Assembly (NCBI RefSeq): GCF_000518645.1
Contig: NZ_JADZ01000005.1
Location: 248,001 to 312,000, forward strand
DNA: 64,000 bases
Direction of reading: 5' to 3'
Origin: Curvibacter gracilis ATCC BAA-807
GTDB lineage: Bacteria > Pseudomonadota > Gammaproteobacteria > Burkholderiales > Burkholderiaceae_C
Under the pieces are notes generated by a model. It had not been told where the DNA came from. It searched no databases and saw nothing but the letters and a program-made list of their open reading frames with translations. This document shows, one piece after another, positions 31,534 to 40,963 of this stretch (the first letter of the stretch is position 1; each line of letters starts with the position of its first letter). The translations under genes and the position numbers were made by a program.

Positions 31534-32337
31534 ATGGGATTTCTCACCGGCAAGAAACTGCTGATCACCGGCGTTCTGTCCAACCGTTCGATCGCCTATG
31601 GCATTGCCAAGGCCTGCCATGCCCAAGGGGCTGAACTGGCATTCAGCTATGTGGGCGAGCGCTTCAAGGACCGCATCACCGAATTTGCCGCCGACTTCGG
31701 CTCGAACCTGGTGTTCGACTGCGACGTGGCCGACGACGCCCAGATCGACAAGCTGTTCACCGACCTGTCTGCCCACTGGCCCCAATTCGACGGCTTTGTG
31801 CACGCCATCGGCTTTGCCCCGCGTGAGGCGATTGCCGGCGACTTTCTCGATGGCCTGAGCCGCGAAGCCTTCCGCATCGCGCACGACATCAGCGCCTACA
31901 GCTTCCCGGCCATGGCCAAGGCCGCCCTGCCCTACCTGAACGACAAGTCGTCGGTGCTGACCCTGAGCTACCTGGGCGCCCTGCGCACGGTGCCCAACTA
32001 CAACACCATGGGCCTGGCCAAGGCCAGCCTGGAAGCCTCGGTGCGCTACCTGGCCGAGTCGCTGGGCAGCCAGAACCGTGGCCTGCGCGCCAACGGCATC
32101 TCGGCCGGCCCGATCAAGACCTTGGCCGCCAGCGGCATCAAGGGCTTTGGCAAGATCCTGTCGGTGGTGGCCGAGAACTCGCCGATCCGCCGCAACGTGA
32201 CCATTGACGACGTGGGCAATGTGGCCGCTTTCCTGCTGAGCGACCTGGCAGCCGGTGTGAGCGCCGAAATCACCTATGTGGACGGTGGTTTCAGCCAGGT
32301 GGTCGGCGGTATCGCCGAGCCCGCCGTGGCCGGCTGA
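31534..32337 (+). CDS. fabI: Enoyl-[acyl-carrier-protein] reductase (NADH)
   Basis: A 267-residue short-chain dehydrogenase that reduces trans-2-enoyl-ACP in the final step of each fatty-acid elongation round. [26 protein letters not shown] is the FabI NAD site; catalytic Tyr146, Tyr156 and Lys163 sit in [22 protein letters not shown] at exactly the E. coli positions. This is the enzyme class targeted by triclosan-type inhibitors. Monocistronic by appearance; the next gene starts 125 bp later. Confidence 0.97.
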   Translation: MGFLTGKKLLITGVLSNRSIAYGIAKACHAQGAELAFSYVGERFKDRITEFAADFGSNLVFDCDVADDAQIDKLFTDLSAHWPQFDGFVHAIGFAPREAIAGDFLDGLSREAFRIAHDISAYSFPAMAKAALPYLNDKSSVLTLSYLGALRTVPNYNTMGLAKASLEASVRYLAESLGSQNRGLRANGISAGPIKTLAASGIKGFGKILSVVAENSPIRRNVTIDDVGNVAAFLLSDLAAGVSAEITYVDGGFSQVVGGIAEPAVAG

Positions 32338-32462
32338 GCGCCAAAATCCAAGGCGGCCCCAGCGCCGCTCTGCCGCGCCCGGGCAGAAGCCCACCGCGCC
32401 CGTGCCCTGCCGGCACCGGTGCGGTGCCGATCGACACGGATCCCTTCGCACCGGACGCTGCC

Positions 32463-33395
32463 ATGCCCTCTGCCTCTTTCCTCCCCCCAGCCTGCGGCCC
32501 TGCCGCTGTCTCACGCCATCCGGCCCGACGCCAGACTTTGCTGGCACTCGCAGCGCTGGGCTCGATGGCCCCGCAGGCCCGGGCTCTGAGCCCGCAACCG
32601 GCCCCCGGGCCGCTCATGAAGGCGGGCCGCTACCAGGCAGGCCAGCCGGTGGACGGCTTTCTCGTCAGCGAAAAACTCGACGGTGTGCGAGCGCGCTGGG
32701 ACGGCCAACAACTCTGGACCCGCAGCGGCCGCCGCATTCTTGCACCGGCCGACTTCACGGCGGGCTGGCCCTCCCTGCCCCTGGATGGCGAGTTGTGGGC
32801 CGGCCGGGGCCAGTTTCTGCGCGCCGTGGCCGCCGTGCGCGAGGGCGCAGGCAGCGAGGCCTGGGCCGGTCTGCGCCTGATGGTGTTCGACACCCCCGAC
32901 CCGGTGCGGCCCTTTGGCGGCCCGAACGGTCGTCTGGCCTTGTTGCAGGAGACGCTGACTGCGCCGCGCGCGTCGGCGCCGACGGGGCTCCAGGCCCTGC
33001 CCCAGCACCCGGTGAGTTCGAGCGCCGATCTGCAATCCTGGCTGGACGAGGTGGTGGCCGCCGGCGGTGAGGGCTTGATGCTGCACCGCGCCAGCAATCT
33101 GTACCGCTCGGGCCGCTCCAACGACCTGCTGAAGTACAAGCCCTTTCTGGATGCCGAAGCCCGCGTGGTGCAGATCCTGCCCGGCAAAGGCCAGTGGCAG
33201 GGCCTGGCCGGCGCCTTGCTGGTGCAGACCACCGACGGCCACCGTCTGCGCCTGGGCAGCGGCCTGTCGGAGGCCCAGCGGCGTGAGCCGCCGCCTGTGG
33301 GCAGTTGGGTCAGTTTTCGCTACCAGGGCCTGCACCCGGGCGGCATGCCGCGCTTTGCCAGCTTTGTGCGCGTGATCCCCGACATCGACCTCTGA
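32463..33395 (+). CDS. LigE-type minimal ATP-dependent DNA ligase with signal sequence
   Basis: A 310-residue protein of the bacterial LigE class: a nucleotidyltransferase domain plus OB fold only. The nucleotide-binding lysine is Lys71 in SEKLDGVRARWDG; later motifs are LDGELW (III), GEGLMLHR (IV) and LLKYKPFLDAEARV (V). Residues 1-44 end in RHPARRQTLLALAALGSMAPQARA, a signal peptide with paired arginines, so it should act in the periplasm, as proposed for LigE in competence or extracellular-DNA repair. ATG 32463 is preferred; a GTG at 32424 would add 13 residues. Confidence 0.88.
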   Translation: MPSASFLPPACGPAAVSRHPARRQTLLALAALGSMAPQARALSPQPAPGPLMKAGRYQAGQPVDGFLVSEKLDGVRARWDGQQLWTRSGRRILAPADFTAGWPSLPLDGELWAGRGQFLRAVAAVREGAGSEAWAGLRLMVFDTPDPVRPFGGPNGRLALLQETLTAPRASAPTGLQALPQHPVSSSADLQSWLDEVVAAGGEGLMLHRASNLYRSGRSNDLLKYKPFLDAEARVVQILPGKGQWQGLAGALLVQTTDGHRLRLGSGLSEAQRREPPPVGSWVSFRYQGLHPGGMPRFASFVRVIPDIDL

Positions 33396-33410
33396 CGCGC
33401 CCCGCCATGC

Positions 33411-33450
33411 AAAAGGCCCTGGCCTCCATCTCGGAGGCCAGGGCCTTTTT
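33411..33450. terminator. Strong bidirectional terminator between ligE and the decarboxylase gene
   Basis: A 13-bp perfect GC stem (33415-33427 with 33433-33445), loop ATCTC, flanked by AAAA on the left and TTTTT on the right. It can end transcripts from both converging genes. Strongest terminator in the window. Confidence 0.95.
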
Positions 33451-33474
33451 CAGATGCGGCGCGGCCGCCTGGCC

Positions 33475-35745
33475 TCAGGCGCCTTCCTTGACGCAGTCGG
33501 CAAAGTAACGCACGTGGCCGCTGGCGTCTTCTTCCTCGACCAGACCGTGGATGTCGGTCTCGAAGCCCGGGCACTGGGCGTTGAACTCGCGCGAGAACTT
33601 GAGGTAGTCGACGATCTTCTTGTTGAACACTTCGCCCGGGATCAGCAGCGGGATGCCCGGCGGATAAGGCGTGACCAGGCTGGTGGTGATGCGGCCTTCG
33701 AGGTGGTCGATCTCCACGCGCTCGGTCTTGCGCTGGGCGATGTAGGCGAAAGCGTCCGAGGGCTTCATGGCCGGGGTCAGGTCGCTGAGGTACATCTCGG
33801 TGGTCAGGCGGGCGATGTCGTACTTGGCGTAGAGCTCGTGCACGTGCTGGCACAGATCGCGCAGGCCCATGCGCTCGTAGCGGCGGTTCTTCTGGCAGAA
33901 CTCGGGCAGGATGCGCCACATCGGCTGGTTCTTCTCGTAGTCGTCCTTGAACTGCTGCAGCGCGGTCAGCAGCGAGTTCCAGCGGCCCTTGGTGATGCCG
34001 ATGGTGAACATGATGAAGAAGCTGTACAGGCCGGTCTTCTCGACGATCACGCCATGCTCGGCCAGGAACTTGGTCACGATGCTGGCCGGGATGCCGGTCT
34101 TGGCGAACTTGCCGTTCAGATCCAGGCCGGGCGTGACGATGGTCGACTTGATGGGGTCGAGCATGTTGAAGCCGTCGGCCAGCTTGCCGAAACCGTGCCA
34201 CTTGGTGGACTTGGCGTCGGCCTTGATGATCCAGTCGGTGGCGCGGCCGATGCCGTCGTCCACCAGCTTGTCGGGGCCCCAGACCTTGAACCACCAGTCC
34301 TTGCCGTACTCGTCATCGACCTTGCGCATGGCGCGGCGGAAGTCGAGCGCTTCGGCAATGCTTTCTTCCACCAGTGCGGTGCCGCCGGGCGGCTCCATCA
34401 TGGCGGCGGCCACATCGCAGCTGGCGATGATGCTGTACTGAGGGCTGGTGCTGGTGTGCATCAGGTAGGCCTCATTGAACAGGTGGCGATCCAGCTTGGT
34501 GTTCTGCGAGTCCTGCACCAGCACGTGGCTGGCCTGGCTGATGCCGGCCAGCAGCTTGTGGATGGACTGGGTGGCATAGACCACGCTTTCCTTCGGGCGC
34601 GCGCGCTTCTTGCCCATGGCGTGGTAGGGGCCGTAGAAGGGGTGGAAGGCCGCGTGGGGCAACCAGGCCTCGTCAAAGTGCATGTTCTCGACGTAGCCGT
34701 CGAGCATGCCCTTGATGGTCTCGGTGTTGTACAGCACGCCGTCGTAGGTCGACTGGGTGATGGTCAGGATGCGCGGCTTGACCTTCTTGGCGTCCACGCC
34801 CTTGAGCAAGGGGTTGGCCTTGATCTTGGCCTGGATGGACTCTTTGGTGAACTCGCTTTGCGGGATCGGGCCGATGATGCCGAAGTGGTTGCGCGTCGGC
34901 TTCAGGAACACCGGGATGGCCCCGGTCATGATGATCGAGTGCAGGATGGACTTGTGGCAGTTGCGGTCCACCACCACCACATCGCCGGGCGCCACGGTGT
35001 GGTGCCACACCATCTTGTTGCTGGTGCTGGTGCCGTTGGTCACAAAGAAGCAGTGGTCAGCATTGAAGATGCGGGCCGCATTGCGCTCGCTCTCGCCGAT
35101 GGCGCCGTTGTGGTCCAGCAACTGGCCCAGTTCTTCCACCGCATTGCACACGTCGGCGCGCAGCATGTTCTCGCCGAAGAACTGATGGAACATCTGGCCC
35201 ACCGGGCTCTTCAGGAAAGCCACGCCACCCGAGTGCCCCGGGCAGTGCCAGGAGTAGGAGCCGTCTTCGGCGTAGTCGAGCAAGGCCTTGAAGAACGGGG
35301 GCTGCACGCCCTCCAGGTAGCTCTTGGCCTCACGGATGATGTGGCGTGCCACGAATTCGGGGGTGTCCTCGAACATGTGGATGAAGCCATGCAGTTCGCG
35401 CAGGATGTCGTTGGGCAGGTGGCGCGAGGTCTTGGTTTCGCCATAGATGTAGATCGGCACATCGAGGTTCTTGCGACGCACCTCGTCGATGAAGCTGCGC
35501 AGATTGACCACGGCCGGGTCCAGGTCGGGGCCTGGCGTGAACTCTTCGTCGTCGATCGACAAGATGAAGGCACTGGCCCGGCTCTGCTGCTGGGCGAACT
35601 GGCTCAGATCGCCGTAGCTGGTCACCCCCAGCACCTCGAATCCCTCGGACTCGATCGCCTGCGCCAGGGCGCGGATGCCCAGGCCCGAGGTGTTTTCAGA
35701 GCGGAAGTCCTCATCGATGATGACAATGGGGAAGCGAAATTTCAT
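33475..35745 (-). CDS. Arginine/lysine/ornithine decarboxylase (fold-type I PLP)
   Basis: A 756-residue biodegradative-type basic amino-acid decarboxylase. A response-regulator-like wing domain (1-130) opens FRFPIVIIDEDFRSENTSGLG; the PLP core has the Schiff-base Lys397 in TQSIHKLLAGISQ, DEAWLPHAAFHPFY before it, and THNGTSTSNK-like VTNGTSTSNK earlier. A C-terminal domain follows (TPYPPGIPLLIPGE). Arginine is the most likely substrate by overall similarity to AdiA-type enzymes, but lysine or ornithine cannot be excluded. No antiporter gene is adjacent, so acid resistance is less likely than polyamine supply. Confidence 0.9.
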   Translation of the reverse strand: MKFRFPIVIIDEDFRSENTSGLGIRALAQAIESEGFEVLGVTSYGDLSQFAQQQSRASAFILSIDDEEFTPGPDLDPAVVNLRSFIDEVRRKNLDVPIYIYGETKTSRHLPNDILRELHGFIHMFEDTPEFVARHIIREAKSYLEGVQPPFFKALLDYAEDGSYSWHCPGHSGGVAFLKSPVGQMFHQFFGENMLRADVCNAVEELGQLLDHNGAIGESERNAARIFNADHCFFVTNGTSTSNKMVWHHTVAPGDVVVVDRNCHKSILHSIIMTGAIPVFLKPTRNHFGIIGPIPQSEFTKESIQAKIKANPLLKGVDAKKVKPRILTITQSTYDGVLYNTETIKGMLDGYVENMHFDEAWLPHAAFHPFYGPYHAMGKKRARPKESVVYATQSIHKLLAGISQASHVLVQDSQNTKLDRHLFNEAYLMHTSTSPQYSIIASCDVAAAMMEPPGGTALVEESIAEALDFRRAMRKVDDEYGKDWWFKVWGPDKLVDDGIGRATDWIIKADAKSTKWHGFGKLADGFNMLDPIKSTIVTPGLDLNGKFAKTGIPASIVTKFLAEHGVIVEKTGLYSFFIMFTIGITKGRWNSLLTALQQFKDDYEKNQPMWRILPEFCQKNRRYERMGLRDLCQHVHELYAKYDIARLTTEMYLSDLTPAMKPSDAFAYIAQRKTERVEIDHLEGRITTSLVTPYPPGIPLLIPGEVFNKKIVDYLKFSREFNAQCPGFETDIHGLVEEEDASGHVRYFADCVKEGA

Positions 35746-35833
35746 GCAGACCTCCGGGAGCGGGGATGGGGGCTAAAAAGGACGTGGATCACGGAAACAG
35801 GCGCGAAGTGTAAGGAATATTGAGGTCGCCCTT

Positions 35834-35861
35834 TTGACACCCCCTGTTTTTCACCCAGAAT
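35834..35861 (+). promoter_or_regulatory. Sigma-70 promoter for the nfeD-stomatin pair
   Basis: TTGACA (35834-35839) and CAGAAT (35856-35861) with a 16-bp spacer, about 46 bp upstream of the nfeD-type start codon. It is read away from the decarboxylase gene. Confidence 0.6.
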
Positions 35862-35907
35862 GTGGTGTCAGCAAGACAGCCTCATGGCTGGCCTGGGAGA
35901 AGAAATC

Positions 35908-36333
35908 ATGACCCCGATCACCCTGTGGTGGATTCTGGCCGGTGCGGCCATCGTGGCCGAACTGTTGACCGGCACGCTCTACCTGTTGCTGCTGGCCGCC
36001 GGCCTGGCCACTGGGGCCCTGGCAGCCCTGCTGGGCGCCAGCACCACCGGCCAGCTGCTGCTGGCCTCGGCCGTGGCAGGCGCGCTGATGCTCGCCTGGC
36101 ACCTGTGGCGCCGCCAGCACCCCAAGGACCGCCCCGCCAGTCAGAACCCCGACGTGAACCTCGACCTGGGCCAGACCGTGCAGGTGGCGCAGTGGCAGGC
36201 CGATGGCAGCGCCACCGCCCATTACCGCGGCGCACAATGGGCCGTGCAGTTGCAGGCCGGGCAAAGCGCCCGCCCCGGGCCGCAGCGCATCGTCGAGGTG
36301 CTGGGCAGCCGCCTGATCGTTGCCCCCGTCTGA
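35908..36333 (+). CDS. NfeD-family membrane protein
   Basis: A 141-residue short NfeD protein: two or three TM helices (ITLWWILAGAAIVAELLTGTLYLLLLAAGLATGALAALLG and TGQLLLASAVAGALMLAWHLW) followed by a cytosolic OB fold (DLGQTVQVAQWQADGSATAHYRGAQWAVQL). NfeD proteins partner with SPFH/stomatin proteins, and the stomatin gene starts 56 bp later. ATG 35908 follows a GGGAGAAG ribosome site; the frame is open to 35860. Confidence 0.9.
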   Translation: MTPITLWWILAGAAIVAELLTGTLYLLLLAAGLATGALAALLGASTTGQLLLASAVAGALMLAWHLWRRQHPKDRPASQNPDVNLDLGQTVQVAQWQADGSATAHYRGAQWAVQLQAGQSARPGPQRIVEVLGSRLIVAPV

Positions 36334-36389
36334 GGCGTCAACGCCACCCTGCTCTTCCAGCATCGCCTTCCACCACCCCAGGGAACCCC

Positions 36390-37301
36390 ATGGAATTCGC
36401 CCTCGTCGTCGCCGTCATCATGGTCATCTTCATTGCCCGCTCGATCAAGATCGTGCCCCAGCAACATGCCTGGGTGGTCGAACGCCTGGGGCGCTACCAC
36501 AGCACCCTCACACCCGGCCCCAAGCTGCTGATCCCCTTCGTGGACAACGTGGCCTACCGCCACAGCCTGAAAGAGATCCCGCTCGATGTGCCCAGCCAGA
36601 TATGCATCACCCGCGACAACACCCAGCTGCAGGTGGACGGCATCCTGTACTTCCAGGTCACCGATCCGATGCGGGCCAGCTATGGCTCGTCCAACTACAT
36701 CATGGCGGTCACGCAACTGGCCCAGACCTCGCTGCGCAGCGTGATCGGCAAGCTGGAGCTGGACAAGACCTTCGAGGAGCGCGACATCATCAACGCCCAG
36801 GTGGTGGCCGCCATCGACGAGGCGGCCCTGAACTGGGGCGTGAAGGTGCTGCGCTACGAGATCAAGGACCTGACCCCGCCCAAGGAGATCCTGCATGCCA
36901 TGCAGGCCCAGATCACGGCCGAACGCGAAAAGCGGGCCTTGATTGCCGCCTCGGAAGGCCGCCGGCAAGAGCAGATCAACATCGCCACCGGCGAGCGCGA
37001 GGCCTTCATCGCGCGCTCGGAGGGCGAAAAACAGGCTGCCATCAACAAGGCCCAGGGCGAGGCCGCCTCCATCACGGCGGTGGCCGACGCCACGGCCCAG
37101 GCCATCGAACGCATCGCCACCGCGATCCGCCAGCCCGGGGGCGAACAGGCCGTGCAGCTGAAGGTGGCCGAGCGGGCCGTGGATGCCTACAGCCGCGTGG
37201 CCACCGACGCCACCACCACCCTGATCGTGCCCAGCCACATGGGCGAGCTGGCCAGCCTGATCGGCTCGGCCATGGCCCTGGTCAAACAGAACAAGGGCTG
37301 A
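36390..37301 (+). CDS. SPFH/band-7 (stomatin-like) membrane scaffold protein
   Basis: A 303-residue protein: an N-terminal membrane anchor (EFALVVAVIMVIFIARSIKIV), an SPFH domain (QQHAWVVERLGRYHSTLTPGPKLLIPFVDNVAYRHSLKE), then a long helical region rich in Glu, Ala and Gln (AEREKRALIAASEGRRQEQ), and a conserved tail SHMGELASLIGS. QmcA/stomatin family. These assemble into large cage-like oligomers that organise membrane patches and often proteases. Forms a two-gene operon with the NfeD partner. Confidence 0.93.
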   Translation: MEFALVVAVIMVIFIARSIKIVPQQHAWVVERLGRYHSTLTPGPKLLIPFVDNVAYRHSLKEIPLDVPSQICITRDNTQLQVDGILYFQVTDPMRASYGSSNYIMAVTQLAQTSLRSVIGKLELDKTFEERDIINAQVVAAIDEAALNWGVKVLRYEIKDLTPPKEILHAMQAQITAEREKRALIAASEGRRQEQINIATGEREAFIARSEGEKQAAINKAQGEAASITAVADATAQAIERIATAIRQPGGEQAVQLKVAERAVDAYSRVATDATTTLIVPSHMGELASLIGSAMALVKQNKG

Positions 37302-37450
37302 GCGCCTCCAGATTGGGCTGGCCGCGTGTGGACGGCTGCGGCGGGTTTTCCCCGCCGTCACTGAACAAACCTGTGGACAAGCCGTGCCCTTTGGCTTAAA
37401 AGCACACGCAAGTGATTGATTTGATTGAACTTGGCTTGCACTGCCTGTTT

Positions 37451-37978
37451 TCAAGGCAGTGGTGTGACAGCCACCGGTTCTTGCCGCCCTCGGGCCTTGA
37501 ACGAGAGCCAGAACAGCACGACGGCCACGGCGGAGAAGGTCCAGTAGTCGGTCGGGGCCCACCACCACCAGTGCTTTTGCCAGGGCACGTTCTGCGGATC
37601 GAAGCGGGCCAGCCCGAAGTCGGGGTTGAGCACGAACCACAGAAAATCTTCCATCACCCAGAACTGCATGATGCAGGCCAGTGCCCGGGCCTGCAGGCGC
37701 CACGACCAGGTCTGGAAGAAGGCCAGCGGAAAGTGGAACATCAGCACCATGAAGGAGAAGATCCAGGCGTGGTAGCCCGTCATGGCCCGCCCGCCCCAGA
37801 AGATGTCGAGCAGCCAGTGCTGTTCGATGCGCCAGGTGGGCAAGGCCGCCGCCCAGCCCGCGCCGCCTTCGATCTGGATCTCGACCTGGGCAAAGAAGAA
37901 GGCCAGCACGGCCACCCAGGCCACGGTGAGCAGGGGGCGCTCGGCGCTGGGGCCTGTTGGCACGGCAGGGGCCCTCAT
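37451..37978 (-). CDS. Uncharacterised integral membrane protein
   Basis: A 175-residue protein with about four TM helices (VAWVAVLAFFFAQVEIQ, AWIFSFMVLMFHFPLAFF, ALACIMQFWVMEDFLWFVL, YWTFSAVAVVLFWLSF). It is very Trp/Phe-rich, with the run KHWWWWAPTDYW just before the last helix. I do not recognise a family. It overlaps the glycosyltransferase gene by 4 bp (ATGA) and follows it in the same message, so a role in handling the lipid made by that enzyme is plausible (inference). A CACTGCCT hairpin (37439-37461) spans its stop codon. Confidence 0.75.
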   Translation of the reverse strand: MRAPAVPTGPSAERPLLTVAWVAVLAFFFAQVEIQIEGGAGWAAALPTWRIEQHWLLDIFWGGRAMTGYHAWIFSFMVLMFHFPLAFFQTWSWRLQARALACIMQFWVMEDFLWFVLNPDFGLARFDPQNVPWQKHWWWWAPTDYWTFSAVAVVLFWLSFKARGRQEPVAVTPLP

Positions 37979-39096
37979 GCCAGCACCCTGGCCAGCACCC
38001 GCTGCGCGGCATCGGGCCGGCCCAGCGCGCGGCTGCGCTCGCGCATGGCGGCCAACAGCGCCGGCTGATCGAGCAGACGCCGCACCCGGTACTCCAGCGT
38101 CACCCCGTCAAAGGCCTTGAGTGCCACCCCCTGCTCCAGCAGGTAGTCGGCATTGCGCTCCTCCTGACCCGGGATGGGCGAGTTGACGATCATCGGCAGG
38201 CCCATGGCCATGCATTCGGAGGTGGTCAGACCACCGGGTTTGGTGATCACCAGATCGGCACAGGCCATCAAACGCTCCACGAAACCCGTGAACCCTTGCG
38301 GAAACAGCCGCCCCGGGTGCTCCAGGGCCAAGGCCTGCAGGCTGGCCAGGGCCTGTTGGTTGCGACCGGCCAGCACCAGCAACTGAAAGCGTTGCTCCAG
38401 GCGCATCAGGCGCTGGGCAATCGTCTCCAGGCTGCCCACCCCGGCCCCGCCGCCCATCAGCAGCACCGTGGACTGGGCCGGGTCCAGGCCGTACTCGGCC
38501 GCACAGACCGAGCGGCTCAAGGCCTGACCGAAGGCCGGCATGATGGGGATGCCCGTGACCTCGATGTTGCGCGCCTCAATGCCCTGGGCCTGCATGCGAA
38601 AAGCCACCTCGTCGTTGGCGGCAAAGTAGCCCGCCATGCCCTGGTGCACCCACAGGCGGTGCAGGTCGAAGTCGGTCACCTGCACCCACACCGGGCACGA
38701 CAGCTCGCCCAGGTGGATCTGGCGCGCCAGCATCTCGGCCGGCAGAAAATGGGTGCAGATGATGGCATCGGGCTGCAGGGCCCGGATCTGGCGGCGCAAG
38801 GCCCGCGCGTTCATGCGCTCCAGGGCGCGGCGCAGGCGCTCCAGCGAGCTGTCGGCCTTGGCCTCATGGGTGTGGTTGTACAGATAGCCCCAGAGCGTGG
38901 GCGCCTTGTCGACCAGCTTGACATAGAAGTCGGTGTAGACCTTGCGAAAGCCGGCCGTCACGAAGTCCATCGCATCCAGGTGCACCACCTCGGCCACCTC
39001 GGGGTGCTGCAGGGCACAGGCCCGGATCGCCTCGGCGGCCCGCACATGGCCCATGCCGGCTGACACGCTCATGATCAACAGTTTCTTGGCAGGCAT
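37975..39096 (-). CDS. MGDG-synthase-type glycosyltransferase (GT28)
   Basis: A 373-residue GT-B glycosyltransferase of the diacylglycerol glycosyltransferase group. The acceptor domain opens KKLLIMSVSAGMGHVRAAEAI; the donor domain has LLMGGGAGVGSLETIAQRL and the nucleotide-sugar motif ADLVITKPGGLTTSECMAMGLPMIV followed by PGQEERNADYLLEQG. Such enzymes put glucose, galactose or glucuronic acid on diacylglycerol to make non-phosphorus membrane lipids. Donor sugar not determinable here. Cytosolic face of the inner membrane. Confidence 0.88.
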   Translation of the reverse strand: MPAKKLLIMSVSAGMGHVRAAEAIRACALQHPEVAEVVHLDAMDFVTAGFRKVYTDFYVKLVDKAPTLWGYLYNHTHEAKADSSLERLRRALERMNARALRRQIRALQPDAIICTHFLPAEMLARQIHLGELSCPVWVQVTDFDLHRLWVHQGMAGYFAANDEVAFRMQAQGIEARNIEVTGIPIMPAFGQALSRSVCAAEYGLDPAQSTVLLMGGGAGVGSLETIAQRLMRLEQRFQLLVLAGRNQQALASLQALALEHPGRLFPQGFTGFVERLMACADLVITKPGGLTTSECMAMGLPMIVNSPIPGQEERNADYLLEQGVALKAFDGVTLEYRVRRLLDQPALLAAMRERSRALGRPDAAQRVLARVLA

Positions 39097-39228
39097 GGTT
39101 GGCCAGAGTTCAGGAGGGGGCTCAGGGCAGGTGGACGAATCGGTCGATCCTGAAGCCTAGAGCCGCCACATGACAACAGCATTTCTCCTTGCGTCTGCCC
39201 AAAGGCCACAGCAGACAACCGGCCGGGT

Positions 39229-40809
39229 TCAGCCTCTCGCATACCCCAGCGCAGGCCCGGCCCCCTCCAGCCGGAATACGGCCACCAAATCGGCCAGATG
39301 TTCGGCCTGGCGCTTGAGGGCTTCGGTCGCCGCTGCCGCCTGCTCGACCAGGGCGGCGTTCTGCTGCGTCACCGAATCCATCTGGGCGATCGCCTGGTTG
39401 ATCTGCTCGATGCCCAGGGTCTGCTCCTGGCTGGCTGAGGCGATGTGGGCCACGATGTCGGCCACCTGGCGCACGCCGGACTCGACCTGGGCCATGGTGC
39501 TGCCGGCGCCCTCCACCAGGCGATGGCCCTGGTCCACATGGTCGACCGAGGCGGAGATCAGGCCCTTGATCTCCTTGGCTGATTGGGCGCTGCGCTGAGC
39601 CAGCACACGAACCTCGCCAGCCACCACGGCAAAGCCGCGCCCCTGCTCGCCCGCACGGGCCGCCTCGACCGCGGCATTGAGCGCCAGGATGTTGGTCTGG
39701 AAGGCAATGCCGTCGATCACACCGATGATGTCCACGATGCGCCCTGACGAGGCATGGATCTGGCCCATGGTCTGCACCACCTGCCCCACCGCCTGCCCGC
39801 CCGCCGTGGCGCGCTCCGACGTGGCCTGCACCAACTGCTTGGCCTGGCGGGCGTTGTCGGCGTTCTGCCGCACGGTGCTGGTGATTTCTTCCATCGAAGC
39901 GGCCGTCTGCTCCAGGGCACTGGCCTGCGACTCGGTGCGCCCGGAAAGGTCCAGATTGCCCTGGGCGATTTCGCTTGAGGCGTGCAGCATCGCGTGGGTG
40001 CCCTGACGCACCTGGTTCACGATGTCGCGCAGGCGTTCGTTCATGGTGCCCAGTGCGTTGAGCAACTGCCCGACCTCATCGTTGCGCTCGCTGCTGATCT
40101 GCCTGCGCAGATCGCCTGCGGCCACAAGATGGGCCACCTCGACCGCCTGAGACAAGGGTTGGGTGATGCTGCGCGTGATGAGAACCGCCAGGGCCGCCGC
40201 CAGCAGCACCGCCAGAAATCCCAACACCAACATCTGATTGCGCCCACTGCGGTTGTTGCCTTCGATCAGGACTGCTGTTTCGTCGATGGCCCGGCGCTGC
40301 TGGTCCAGCAAGGTCTGCAGGCTAGCCAGGTAATTGGTGCCGGCTGGTTGGAAATCCTGCTGGAACAGACGCTCGACCTCTTCGGCCTGCCCCGCCGTCT
40401 TGCTGGCCGTGATGGCGTCCCGGGCTTTCACATAGGCCACGCGATGCACCAGCAACTGCTTGAACGCGGCCTGCTCGTCAGCGGTTTCCAGCAGGCCCTC
40501 CAGGTCTTTCTGCTGCTGCGACGAGACCTTGGAGGCGTCCTGGTTCTCCTGGGCAAAGAAAGCGGCCAGGGCGGGATCGGCGCTTTTCACCACGGCAGTG
40601 GTTCTGCGCACACTGGTGTGGATGGTGCGGTACCAATCAGACACCAGGCGCTCCTTGGCCAGGGGGCGCTCCATCATCTGGTGCGTCTGTGAGGCGATGT
40701 CCTGCAGGCGCCACACCCCCACGATGAGCATGACCACCATCATGAGAATGAGTGCCGCGAAAGCCAGAGCCAAACGGGCTCCAATGCGTAGCCTCTGAAA
40801 CACGCTCAT
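39229..40809 (-). CDS. Methyl-accepting chemotaxis protein, four-helix-bundle sensor
   Basis: A 526-residue chemoreceptor. TM1 ([21 protein letters not shown]) is followed by a 4HB_MCP periplasmic domain (about 35-190), TM2 ([21 protein letters not shown]), HAMP ([25 protein letters not shown]) and the signalling coiled coil with [21 protein letters not shown]. Classical Tar/Tsr layout, unlike the two Cache receptors in the window. Ligand unknown. The tail ends without a CheR pentapeptide. Confidence 0.93.
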   Translation of the reverse strand: MSVFQRLRIGARLALAFAALILMMVVMLIVGVWRLQDIASQTHQMMERPLAKERLVSDWYRTIHTSVRRTTAVVKSADPALAAFFAQENQDASKVSSQQQKDLEGLLETADEQAAFKQLLVHRVAYVKARDAITASKTAGQAEEVERLFQQDFQPAGTNYLASLQTLLDQQRRAIDETAVLIEGNNRSGRNQMLVLGFLAVLLAAALAVLITRSITQPLSQAVEVAHLVAAGDLRRQISSERNDEVGQLLNALGTMNERLRDIVNQVRQGTHAMLHASSEIAQGNLDLSGRTESQASALEQTAASMEEITSTVRQNADNARQAKQLVQATSERATAGGQAVGQVVQTMGQIHASSGRIVDIIGVIDGIAFQTNILALNAAVEAARAGEQGRGFAVVAGEVRVLAQRSAQSAKEIKGLISASVDHVDQGHRLVEGAGSTMAQVESGVRQVADIVAHIASASQEQTLGIEQINQAIAQMDSVTQQNAALVEQAAAATEALKRQAEHLADLVAVFRLEGAGPALGYARG

Positions 40810-40860
40810 TTCGGTTCCTTCACAGATGGATCACCAATCGCTGGCCCGGACGCACAACTG

Positions 40861-40889
40861 GTCACATAAGTGACACTTTGTCCAGTATA
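40861..40889 (-). promoter_or_regulatory. GTCAC palindrome and -10 upstream of the 4HB chemoreceptor
   Basis: GTCAC-ATAA-GTGAC (40861-40874) is a 14-bp inverted repeat. On the minus strand TATACT (40889 to 40884) is a good -10 just upstream of it, so the palindrome would lie at the start of the transcript. It shares GTCAC units with the regions before the other two chemoreceptors. Confidence 0.5.
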
Positions 40890-40963
40890 GGGTTAACAAA
40901 TGACGTCCGAAAGTCGCAAAAAGCGCATGTGAGCCCCCTGATGCCCGCGCATGGCGAGGCATT

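Noticed and set aside
33454-35823. A 789-codon open frame antisense to the decarboxylase
   Set aside because: It begins inside the terminator region, has no domain, and mirrors a gene with intact PLP motifs.
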